Assembly: GCF_910596095.1 (NCBI RefSeq)
Contig: NC_056550.1
Coordinates: 4,154,001-4,218,000, forward strand
DNA from: Thunnus maccoyii
Lineage: Eukaryota > Chordata > Actinopteri > Scombriformes > Scombridae
DNA length: 64,000 bases
Direction of reading: 5' to 3'
Under the pieces are notes generated by a model. The model was not told the DNA's origin and ran no database searches. It worked only from the letters and a program-made list of their open reading frames with translations. Of the stretch, positions 12,161 through 22,869 are shown piece by piece. The position numbers were made by a program, and so were the translations under genes. Position 1 is the first letter of the stretch. Every line of letters begins with the position of its first letter.

Positions 12161-12567
12161 GGTGGAGTATTAATATTCATCACCTGAGTTTTGAAAGTGT
12201 TGAGTAGACGCTCAGAGCTGGTGGCATTATAATACACAGACATCATGCACAGCCCGCTGGAATCAGCACAACTTATTCTCTCCAGTGAGAGAAGTGTCCT
12301 AGTCATCATATTTAGTGAGATGATGATTGTAGTTTGTATATCCATGGTTACAGTGCAAACAGGAAGTGCTAATAGCTCATGCAGCATCATTTTCTATGAT
12401 GCAGATTTGCCAAAATTAAAAGGTGAAAAACTAGCAGCTCAGGTGAGGCCCACAACCTACGTCACCTGCTCCATGGCACTTCCTGTTTGCATCATCCGAA
12501 GCATGATGGGATAACGGATGTTATTATAGATAAACTGCCAATTGTTCTTGTGTTTCTTATGTTTCAG

Positions 12568-12788
12568 TGACTGTCAGGAACCATTGTGAAGATGAGGAAG
12601 ACGAGGATGAGGGAGTCTGTGACAATATTGAGCAGGAGGAAGCAGAGGAAGCAGAAAGAAAAGCAGGAAGAGTAGAGGAAGAGGAGAGTGAGAATAATTA
12701 TGTAGAAGCTGAGGAGGTTTTTGTTACTGTTGACGGCAACAGACCAGAAGAAAATGATGAAAGTGACTATGTAAATGTCAGCTTTTAG
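12568..12788 (+). CDS. Second cytoplasmic-tail exon of SRCR/Ig receptor (alternative last exon or paralogue relic)
   Basis: After a good acceptor (TGTTTCTTATGTTTCAG) an open frame of 73 codons ends with TAG at 12786-12788. Like the tail exon at 7013 it starts in phase 1, with the same GTG-x-GTC/TTC beginning and RNHCEDEEDED in place of [11 protein letters not shown]. It is highly acidic and carries NNYVEAEEV and DYVNVSF. The sequence just after the stop matches the 3' UTR of the first tail exon, so the two arose by duplication. It could splice onto the transmembrane exon ending at 6885 without a frame change. No second SRCR, Ig or transmembrane exon is seen between 7.4 and 12.5 kb, which favours an alternative last exon. 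A remnant of a lost tandem gene is the alternative. Confidence 0.6.
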
Positions 12789-13659
12789 CTGAACAAACTG
12801 TGGATATTTTTTGAGAACATCAGAATATTTATCAAAAGACTTAGGTGTCTTCATGTCAGGCTACGTCCTTTCTACACTGTTATCTATTTACATTCTTTGG
12901 TCATATCAGCAACTAAACAAGTACATAGTGTTCAGTGAATGAAAACCTTTTGATATAATCTGGAAATATACCAAGACAAAGGAAATGAGTGACAACTAAC
13001 CAGTCAAACGAATCAGGCAGATTTCTGTGTTTTTGAAATGCTGAATGATGTTGAAGACAAGACAAGGTGCAACATGAGCACAAAGTTTTGTGAGCCTCAA
13101 AAGTGTTCCTAAGATGAAAATTGACACACAAAGCCCTAAAAAAGGAAACATGCACCCACCAAAACACAACATCAACAAACTTCTCATTCAGCCCACATAC
13201 AAAACAATTGAACACTAACAGGATCACTATTCACCTGCTTTTAGCACCGACACGTTTCACTAACCATGCGTTCCCGACGACATCAGACATTAATTAACAC
13301 TTTTCACTATTAACGCCTGGTCACATGCTTTTACGCGATCACCCAAATAGTGATCCTGGTGGTGTTCCATACAAAACACAGAAGCACACCTGCACTCAAA
13401 CAGAAAACGGAAGAATATCATTTTACATGAGATCAGAGAGTTGTGATAGATCTCAGATCTTCAGGCTTGTCATTAGGTTTGCTACAGAAAAGCAAAATAA
13501 CGAAAAGCATCCTCACCAGATGTGAATCTTATACAGTGTGTACAGTTAGAAGACCATCACTTAATGAATTGTACTGAGGAAACAAATTTTAATTGCTAGA
13601 GACTATTATTAGAAGTTTGAACTGGATTCATTTATTGCACTCTGAGCCAGTGTTGTAGT

Positions 13660-13745
13660 GCTCGAGTCCAACTCAAGTCCTAATTTTCAGGACTCGTGAC
13701 TCAACTTGGACTTGAGCACTGATGACTCAGACTCGGACTTGTTAA
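13660..13745 (+). repeat. Degenerate GACTCG/GACTTG simple-type repeat
   Basis: Repeated short words (CTCGAGTCC, ACTCAAGTCC, GACTCGTGACTC, GGACTTGAG, GACTCGGACTTG) form a dispersed fish repeat. The same type is found at about 36040-36290. Confidence 0.5.
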
Positions 13746-13847
13746 TTGATAAAGAAGTAAAAGTTTTTTTTGTTTGTTTGTTTATGTTAGTTTTTTACTG
13801 TAGCTTTCTCACCTTGAACCCTAATAAAGAATGTTTGTGTTTTTCAG

Positions 13848-13988
13848 TTACGTCAGACACTGAAGGACAACGACCTGAATAAAGACATGAAGCTGATATG
13901 GAGGAAGCAGCCTGATGGAAAGGTTTTCCACATGGAAGGAAAAGAGGAGGGGAAGGAGAGCAAGGAGTTCAGCTGCAACCTTACATGA
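13848..13988 (+). CDS. Possible orphan terminal exon (46 codons)
   Basis: After a typical acceptor (TGTTTGTGTTTTTCAG) an open frame runs to TGA at 13986-13988. It has an amphipathic, charged composition: LKDNDLNKDMKLIWRKQPDG is followed by a Glu/Lys-rich stretch and a Cys. I do not recognise the family. If it were instead spliced in phase 1, like the upstream receptor exons, it would stop after 11 codons. It could be a last exon of a duplicated or decayed gene; expression is unproven. Confidence 0.3.
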   Translation, partial: LRQTLKDNDLNKDMKLIWRKQPDGKVFHMEGKEEGKESKEFSCNLT

Positions 13989-16709
13989 TTTTTCTTTTCA
14001 ATTTTGTGTGATTTAACTTTTGATTTAAGTATTTTTCAAATAGCCATGACATGTTGGTCATTGTCCACATTTATTTCATGTAGCTTGAATCTGGTAGGTG
14101 TCCAGTTTTGGTAATTAGCAAAAGAAGACCGAAGCACTTTGATTGATTTGCAGACTTTAATAGTGCAAACAGAGTAATAACGCTACTGTGTCGTCATCAG
14201 AGTCACGATGGACAAGATATAAAGCAAACATATAAATGGTCAACCTGGAATAAGTTTGCATTTGTCATGGAATTTCATTTAGCTGGTATCAGAGGTAAAA
14301 GTTGAGGTAATTTGTGTGTTCAAGACAGTTATTTCTGGGCTTAAAATAGTAACTTGTGAATAAATTATAAATTATTAATTTGTAACATCATGTATATGAA
14401 ATTTGATTAATTGCAGAGGCAGAAATACAGTAGTTCAGGTGAACCGTAAGATACCCAGTTTTTTGGGATTTGGTTTGATGATTGATATAATTTTCAATGA
14501 TTTATTTATTTATTCAGGTTCTGTTTTGAGTTACTGTTTGGTCATTTCTTGTTCAGGTTTTTTACTTTTTAAAAAACTTTTATGGGTCCTTCTTGGTCTC
14601 AGGAAGTATGGTTCTTAAAGGGGCACAATGGAACTTTCTTGTAAACAAACAAAACACTGTGTGTATCATTGAGATCTAACAAAGGTATTGTACACAACAT
14701 AAACAACATAGGGACCCCCTTTTAAAAACATTGCTCCATAGCGCTACTAGTAATCAGAAACTTCACAGGGTGCCTTTTAAGACATAATTTTTGTTGTCGT
14801 TACGTGATAAGTAGTGTTAAGGCAGCACAATATTTATGGTATCTAATTTATTTTCTTCAATCTGTTACTCACAATTCATTTGTTTTCATCTTGTGTTTGG
14901 TTTTATTTAATGACAGCTTTTTAAAGGAAAACTACAGTTTATTAGAACCAGTGTTTTATTTTCGTAGCCGTGATAATACTGTACGTACCAAAGTAACTGA
15001 GATCTCAGAACACCACAACATTGCTTAAAATGGTCTAACGTGATAACTGGTGCAACAATTATAGAAATCAATGAGTGCTAAATAGAGTCCCACAGTCTCA
15101 AAATGCAACCAAAGAGAACAGGAAGTCCCTGCAAATAAGAAAGGCTCTGCATTCACACCACATTCCACTAACTCTCATCATGTTAATTCTTTGAAATGGA
15201 AAGAGGGGAAGGCTTCTTTAGCTTATTTCATTTTCTCAGAAGATAGCTTGAGAACTTCATCTTACCTCACATGACCCTGTGCTGTGACACTATGAAATAT
15301 ACTGTATTACTGCTGTATGTATAAGAGGCTTTACAGAGTGATTAAAGCAGATGGAAATGGAAAAGTAGAGATACTGTATATATTTATGTAAAACCAAAAC
15401 ATTTAGTGAAGTCATAGATGCATCATTTGGTTATGCTTTATCTTATTGGTCCATAATACTTGATAATTTCCTAGTAAACATATTCAAATGAAGAACAAAT
15501 GTTTACTTGGGTGTAAATGGAACTTTTATTTCACGGTAATCCTTCTGGAAATCAACAACTGCTTTTAAACAACAAAAAATTACAGTCTCAGAACATGGTG
15601 TCCCTTTCCCTGTAATCAGACCGAATTACATGGCTTTTTTCTATGAAACTTCTAAGAAATTAAGCAAATAACAGACCTGTAAATAAAAATGTTGCCCATA
15701 ATTTTATTGGATTTGGTAATGCAGTCACAGAAATGATGATGAATATGTGTTTGTTATCATTAAGCAGAAATAGAAACACTGTATGTATTACTGCATGTCT
15801 AATCTGTCCCTGCATGCTGTATCTGTTATTGTTGGAGATATTGTAATTATCAATTAATAGGACTGTGTGAGTTTGATGATTCGCATAATTTTCAATGATT
15901 TGTCTGTTTGTCTGTCTGTCTGTTTTTAGTTACTGTTTGGTCTTTCCTTGTTCAGGTCTTTTACTTTTTAAAAAACTTTTATGGGTCCTTCTTGGTCTCA
16001 GGAAGTATGGTTCTTAAAGGGGCACAATGGAACTTTCTTGTAAACAAACAAAAGTTATGTTTACATTTACTCACCAAAAAACACTGTGTGTATCATTAAA
16101 GTCTAACAAACGTGTTGTACACAACATAAACAACATGGGGACCCCCTTTTAAAAACATTGCTCCATAGCGCTACTAGTAGTCAGAAACTTCACAGGGTGC
16201 CTTTAAAGACATAATTTTTGTTGTAGTTACGTGATAAGTAGTGTTAAGACAGCACAATATTTATGGTATCTAATTTATTTTCTTCAATCTGTTACTCACA
16301 ATTCATTTGTTTTCATCCTGTGTTTGGTTTTATTTAATGACAGCTTTTTAAAGGAAAACTACAGTTTATTAGAACCAGTGTTTTATTTTCATAGCCGTGA
16401 TAATACTGTACGTACCAAAGTAACTGAGATCTCAGAACACCACAACATTGCTTAAAATGGTCTAACGTGATAACTGGTGCAACAATTATAGAATTCAATG
16501 TGTGCTAAATAGAGTCCCACAGTCTCAAAATGCAACCAAAGAGAACAGGAAGTCCCTGTAAATAAGAAAGGCTCTGCATTCACACCACCTTCCACTAACT
16601 CATGATGTTAATTCTTGAAATGGAGAAGGGGAAGGCTTCGTTGGCTACTTTCATTTTCTCAGAGGATAGCCTGAGAACTAATGACCCTGTGCTGTGACAC
16701 TACGCAATA

Positions 16710-18336
16710 CAGTGCTGCTTGACAGTTTGTGAATCCTTTAGAATTTTCTGTATTTCTGTATAAATATGACCTAAAACATGATCAGATATTTACACAAGTC
16801 CTAAAACTAGATAAAGGGAGCCCAATTAAACAAATAAGACTAAAAAAAATATTTTTTTTCATTTCTTTCATCTATTTATTGTGGAAAATTATCCAATCTT
16901 ACATATTTGTGGGAGGCAAAAGTATGTGATCCCTTGCTTTCAGTAATTGATGTGACCCCCTTTTACAACAATAACTTCAACCAAACGTTTCCGGTAACTG
17001 TTTATCAGCTCTGCACATCGGCTTGGAGGAATTTTAGCCCATTCCTTCTTACAGAACAGTCTCAACTCAGGGATGTTGGTGGGCTTCTCAACATGAACTA
17101 CATGCTTCAGGTCCTTCCACAGCATTTCTTTAGGATTAAGGTCAGGACTTTGACTCGGCCATTCCAAAACATTATCTTTCTTCTGCTTTAACCATTCTTT
17201 GGTAGAAAGACTTGTGTGTTTCGGGTCGTTGTCTTACTACATGACACACTTTCTGTTGAACTTCAGTTCACAGACAGATACCTTGACATTTTCCTGTAGA
17301 ATTTGCTGGTACAACTCAGAACTCATAGCTCCATCGATGATTGCAAGTTGTCCTGGTTCAAAGGCAGCAAAGCAGCCCAAACCATGATACTACCACCACC
17401 ATGTTTCACAGATGGGTTAAGTTTCTTATGCTGGAATGCAGTGTTTGCTCATCGCCAAACATAATGCTTCTAATTCAAGTCAAAAAGTTCCATTTTGGTC
17501 TCATCTATTCACAGAACATTGTTCTAATCACCTTCTGGCTTATCCACGTGGTCTTGAGCGAACTGTAGACAGCAGCAATGTTCTTTTTGGAGAGTAGTGG
17601 GTATCTCCTTGCAACTCTGCCATGCACACCATTGATGTTCAATGTTCTCCTAATGGTGGACTGATTAACATCGACTGTAGCCACTGCAAGAGAGACTTTA
17701 GTTTCCTAGATGTTACCCTGGGGTCCGTTGTGGCCTCCCGAACTATTACACACCTACTCTTGGTGTGATCTTTGTTGTTCGACCACTCCTGGGGAGGGTA
17801 AAAATGGTGTTGAATGTCCTCCATTTGTACACGATCTGCCTGACAGCCGACTGGTGGAGTCCAAACTCTTTCGAAATGGTTTTGTAACCCTTTCCAGCCT
17901 GGTGAGTATCAGCAACTCTTCTTCTAAGATCCTCAGAAATACCATTCGTTTGAGCCATGATACACTTCCACAAACCTGTGTTGTGAAACTCAGAGTTTGA
18001 CAGTGAAGACCCAGATTTTTCTTCATAAAATAAGTAAGGCCTCCCAGACTCACACGTGATTGTCATCCCACTGATTGAAACAACTGACTGTAATTTCCCC
18101 TTCAAATGAATTCATAATCCTAGGGTTCACATTCTTTTGCCATGCACAAATATGTAACATTGGATCATTTTCCCCAATAAATAAATGAACAAGTGTAAGG
18201 TTTTTGTCTCATTTGTTTAACTGATGTCTCTTTATCTAGTTTTAGGGCTTGAATGGAAATCTGATCACGTTTTAGGTCATATTTATGCAGAAATAGAGCA
18301 AATTCTAAAGGGTTCTCAACCTTTCAAGCAGCACTG
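16710..18336 (-). mobile_element. Tc1-like DNA transposon, full length, TA target duplication
   Basis: Terminal inverted repeats of at least 75 bases start CAGTGCTGCTTGA at 16710 and end in the complement at 18336, with about 90 percent identity. The element is flanked by TA (16708-16709 and 18337-18338). The length of 1,627 bp is normal for the family. The homologous position in copy A of the host repeat (near 15298) is an empty site reading AATATACTG, so the boundaries are certain. The transposase runs on the minus strand. Confidence 0.95.
16940..17958 (-). pseudogene. Tc1-like transposase, frameshifted
   Basis: The start codon is at 17958 (MAQTNGISEDLRRR). A helix-turn-helix region (GYKTISKEFGLHQSAVRQI) and the LPRSGR linker follow. 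The frame then breaks several times, for example near 17746-17824. The C-terminal segment at 16940-17167 still has WPSQSPDLNPKE, including the third acidic residue of the DD34E catalytic triad. The enzyme would cut and paste the element in the nucleus, but this copy cannot make it. Confidence 0.85.
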
Positions 18337-19799
18337 TATACTGTATTACTGCTGTATGTATAAGAGGCTTTACAGAGTGATTAAAGCAGACAGGCAAATG
18401 GAAAAGTAGAGATACTGTATATATTTATATAAAACCAAAAACATTTAGTGAAGTCATAGATGCATCATTTGGTTATGCTTTATCTTATTGGTCCATAATA
18501 CTTGATAATTTCCTAGTAAACATATTCAAATGAAGAACAAATGTTTACTTGGGTGTAAATGGAACTTTTATTTCACGGTAATCCTTCTGGAAATCAACAA
18601 CTGCTTTTAAACAATTAAAAATTACAGTCTCAGAACATGGTGTCCCTTTCCCTGTAATCAGACCGAATTACATGGCTTTTTTCTATGAAACTTCTAAGAA
18701 ATTAAGCAAATAACAGACCTGTAAATAAAAATGTTGCCCATAATTTTATTGGATTTGGTAATGCAGTCACAGAAATGATGATGAATATGTGTTTGTTATC
18801 ATTAAGCAGAAATAGAAACACTGTGTGTATTACTGCATGTCTAATCTGTCCCTGCATGCTGTATCTGTTATTGTTGGAGATATTGTCATTATCACCAGAA
18901 AATCCAGTAGTTTGGGTGAACTTTTTCAGGACTGTGTGAGTTAGATGATTCGCATAATTTTCAATGATTTATTTATTTATTTATTCAGTGTCTGTTTTGA
19001 ATTGCTATTTGGTCTTTCCTTGTTCAGGTCTTTTACTTTTTAAAAAACTTTTATGGGTCCTTCTTGGTCTCAGGAAGAATTGTTCTTAAAGGGGCCCAAT
19101 GCAACTTTCTTGTAAACAAACAAAAGTTATGTTTACATTCACTCACCAAAAAACACTGTGTGTATCAAACGTATAAAGTCTAACAAACGTATTGTACACA
19201 ACATAAACAAAATGGGGACCCCCTTTTAAAAACATTGCTCCATAGTGCTACTAGTAGTCAGAAACTTCACAGGGTGCCTTTTAAGACATAATTTTTGTTG
19301 TCGTTACGTGATAAGTAGTGTTAAGACATAACACAATATTTATGGTAACTAATTTATTTTCTTCAATCTGTTACTCACAATTCATTTGTTTCCATTCTGT
19401 GTTTGGTTTTATTTAATGACAGCTTTTTAAAGGAAAACTACAGTTTATTAGAACCAGTGTTTTATTTTCATAGCCGTGATAATACTGTACGTACCAAAGT
19501 AACTGAGATCTCAGAACACCACAACATTGCTTAAAATGGTCTAACGTGATAACTGGTGCAAGTATTACTGCTGTATGTATAAGAGGCTTTACAGAGTGAT
19601 TAAAGCAGACAGGCAAATGGAAAAATAGAGATACTGTATATATTTATATAAAACCAAAAATGCAATTATCAAATAAAAGTTGCATAGTTTCAACTTGTCA
19701 ATCTCTTTTTCAAGTCAGCAGTGAAGTAAGTGATTTCAGTTATCAGTTATCAGAGGGAGGGAGGGTACTAAATAAAAAGGGTCTAACCGCAGCCATTTT

Positions 19800-19880
19800 C
19801 TTAAATCCTGCGTCGACATTGGCAGAGTTAAGCCTGACATGACAGCTGGAGCAGCCATCCTTCAGAGGTCTTCATTCCAG
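19800..19880 (+). promoter_or_regulatory. Probable 5' untranslated exon of the actinoporin-like gene
   Basis: CCTGACA, CAGCC/TCATCC and TCAGAGGTCTTCATTCCAG followed by the donor GTGAGA match a block at about 28318-28365 (TCAGAGGTGTTCATCCCAG/GTAAGA) upstream of the second, truncated gene copy. No coding sequence is present, so it would be a leader exon spliced across about 5.4 kb to the acceptor at 25257. An AT-rich TATA-like stretch (AAATAAAAAGG) lies near 19769. Transcription is not shown. Confidence 0.4.
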
Positions 19881-21650
19881 GTGAGAATAAATAATTTAAA
19901 TAGCATACTAAGGAGGATAAAATCTGCTTACACCCTGACCTTTTGCCTTAAACCTTTTGTAGCTGTATATATCACACCACTTTCTCCATTGCTGTTTATA
20001 AAGAACAGTCAGTATTTGTGCCACCAGATAAATCCTTTTTCAGGAAAATGTAAAAACACAGAAATAAGACTACTCTATTACCACGTTCAATAACAACATT
20101 CTTTAACATCCAATGCCAATGTTTTTGAATTTTTTTTTTTTTTTTTTTACATTATCTGTGCACGACAATTACAGTATGATTAAAGTTAGAGAAATATTGC
20201 AGTTATGGCAAATATGGTTAAAGTTAGGCAATTAACACTTGGTTAAGGGCAAGGAAATTACATCTATATAGTTTTGTTTTCCAGATTATGTCAACTAAGA
20301 AACATAATCTCTATTCGGATTATTTTCACAGGTAATGTTTTTTAATGAATAAAGTGTTACATTTACTGTATGTACACCACTGAAGTTGTAAGGAGGCCAA
20401 TACAACAATTTTTCCCAATCTTAACCAAGTGCAGTGAGTGCCTTAACATAACCATAACAAAGTTTAACAATGCTGTAGTAAGCTGTTACAAGTGCATGTT
20501 ATATTGCAAGAGCAGATTTTTTAGGTAAAACAAATACACTGATACACTGATATATTCAGAATTGACATTTTGCAACTTCCCAGATACGTTTATTAACAAC
20601 GTTTCCTCATTATGTTGATAAAAAAACATTATCTGGGTGGCATTGTGTTTCCTCCATGACATTTTTGCTGGAAGATTGGAAAGTTGCTATATAAATACAG
20701 TCCATTTACCATTTACAATTACAGTCAGCCAACACATCAGGCGAATGATTCCAGGTAATATGACACTTGGTAAAGTATATTTGTATTTTTGAGGGTGATA
20801 GGTAAAACTTACACCAGTTACTTTTGCTATAGTGGTTTTACAAATTTAGGACCTGAAACCCTCAGTGAACTGATCACTAAAGCTGTTTCTATGTTGTATT
20901 TAGAGTGAGCTACAAGGAGCCACGGTGTGTTTGTCTACCGTCATCTGATCATATCTGATCATCTGTGCTCAACAGATTCCTTCATCTGCCACAGTGAGAG
21001 ACACCAGTATCTAACCCTTTTGGTAAGAATGTTGTTCTGACACAGAACGCCACAGAAAAGTTAGTTACGTTTTACAGAAGTGACAACATCAATCTGTTAA
21101 TGAGAAACCTGTCTAGTTAACATGGCAAATAATTCAGTATTGGTTAATATTGGTTGACATTTAATTTAATAAACTACAAAATCACCTGATTATTACATGA
21201 TTTTAAGCTCAGCCAACGTTTGGTGTGCTGTCACTACTTGCACACAGTGTAATATAAGACAGATTTGAACACTGTCTTGTTAATTTTTTGCAACTTTGAT
21301 GAAGTAGTAAAAACTTTTGAAAACAATCCACCTTTTTTTAAGTGCTAATTTTGTTTGATATTCTTATTTGTGAGACAAGTTTTGCAGAATGTGGCATTGA
21401 CTGCAGCCTACATTTGTATATCCTGCAAAACCAGAGCTTGTAGCAGGTTGACATGGACAGCCAACGATTCGATATAGACATGTGGAAGGCATCAGCCTTG
21501 ATTCTGCTATGATGTAGATTACTACATGGAACATGAAATGCAAATGGTATCTTTAGCATTCAAAGCTGAAATCTGTCACTTTTTTAAGTTTATCATAATC
21601 TATACATCTACATATTCCTAAACCTAACCCTAAACTTGTTCACCATTCAT
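19881..21650 (+). other. Presumed 5' intron of actinoporin-like gene
   Basis: AT-rich sequence with GTTAAAGTTAGGCAA-type repeats (about 20170-20470). One exon-like block at 20904-21022 has an acceptor TATTTAG and donor TTTTG/GTAAGA but no obvious coding frame. I see no gene here. Confidence 0.3.
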
Positions 21651-21662
21651 CCATCTACCCCA

Positions 21663-21957
<295 letters not shown>

Positions 21958-22039
21958 AGATGTGGCTGAAATTATTGTATTTTAATAAAATAATGAACCA
22001 TTTGCCCTGAACAGTGTTAAGTTAAAAGATATTTTATCA

Positions 22040-22860
22040 TCAGTGCATGTCTATGTTTGGTTTGCAGGGGAACAAAAAAAAAAGTTGTTAAAACAACTGA
22101 ATTCATGCTTATTCCACAAAGACATTCTAAAATAGCCTAGACAAAATTATCGGTAGCCTTTAGAAGTTGTAAGAAATAATTGATTTGTAGTGATACTTTA
22201 AGCAGACTATTGTGTTTTAATTAGTATCACAGGTGTTTTCAATCTTATAATCACTCACGCAGCCAGGAGAAAATTACTCACTCTGCTGTTTTGTGGCACA
22301 CACTAAACATGGAAAACAGAAGAAAAACTAGAGAGTGGTCTGAAGACATTAGCAAAAAGGTAATAGCCAAGCATGGTCAACGTAAAGGTTACAAGACCAT
22401 CTCCAAAGAGCTTGACGTTCCTGTGACCGCTATTGCAATATTATTAAGAATTTTAAGGTTGATGGAACTGTTGCCAATATCTCTGGATGTGGTTGCAAGA
22501 GGAAAATTGGCCCGAGATTGAAGAGAAGGATTGCTCGAATGGTTGAGAAAGAACCAAGAAAAACTTCAACACAGATCCAAGCTGATCTTCAAGTTCAAGG
22601 TGCAATAGTTTCAAGTTGCACCATCTGTCACTGTATGAATGTAAATGGGCTCCATGGTAGAAGACCCAGGAAGACCCCACTTCTAGTAGGGAGACACAAA
22701 AGAGCAAGACTGGACTTTGCCAAATTGCATGTTGACAAGCCACAGTCCTTCTGGGAGAATGTGCTTTGGACAGATGAAACAAAATTAAAGCCTTTTGGTA
22801 AATCACACCAACCCTATGTTTCCAGAAGAAAAACTGAACATTGAACTCAAACCCACTGTG
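22040..22860 (+). mobile_element. Second Tc1-like transposon remnant
   Basis: The left part, with TAGACAAAATTATCGGTA, resembles the 5' region of another Tc1-like family. A transposase start at 22309 gives MENRRKTREWSEDISKK and GYKTISKELDVPVTAIA (helix-turn-helix). A frameshift near 22430-22515 follows. The second frame keeps VLWTDETKLKPFG, including the catalytic D of the TDE motif. After about 22845 the reading frame is lost. No right terminal repeat was found, so the copy is truncated. A WGCF-like stretch at about 23190 may be a displaced piece. Confidence 0.8.
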
Positions 22861-22869
22861 CTGACTACG

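Larger units (their letters stand above)
14420..19657 (+). repeat. 1.4-kb segment in three tandem copies
   Basis: Copy A is about 14420-15865. Copy B is about 15866-16709 plus 18337-18890, split by a Tc1-like element. Copy C is about 18891-19657 and is truncated. Landmarks such as TTACTTTTTAAAAAACTTTT occur at 14562, 15961 and 19033. With the 1,627-bp transposon removed, the copies are about 1.40-1.45 kb apart and nearly identical. Copy A lacks about 28 bases near 14660 that B and C have. Copy C has an internal deletion at about 19561 and ends in ATAAAACCAAAAA. No long reading frame is conserved among the copies, so this is a segmental tandem duplication of non-coding DNA. Confidence 0.9.

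Noticed and set aside
11947..12390. 147-codon minus-strand frame
   Set aside because: Crosses the perfect hairpin and repeat-like sequence; no recognisable motif.
12564..12854. 96-codon minus-strand hydrophobic frame
   Set aside because: Same antisense effect over the second acidic tail exon.
20904..21022. Exon-like block between TATTTAG and GTAAGA
   Set aside because: No reading frame continuity or homology with the truncated actinoporin-like copy's leader region; mentioned only in the intron entry.
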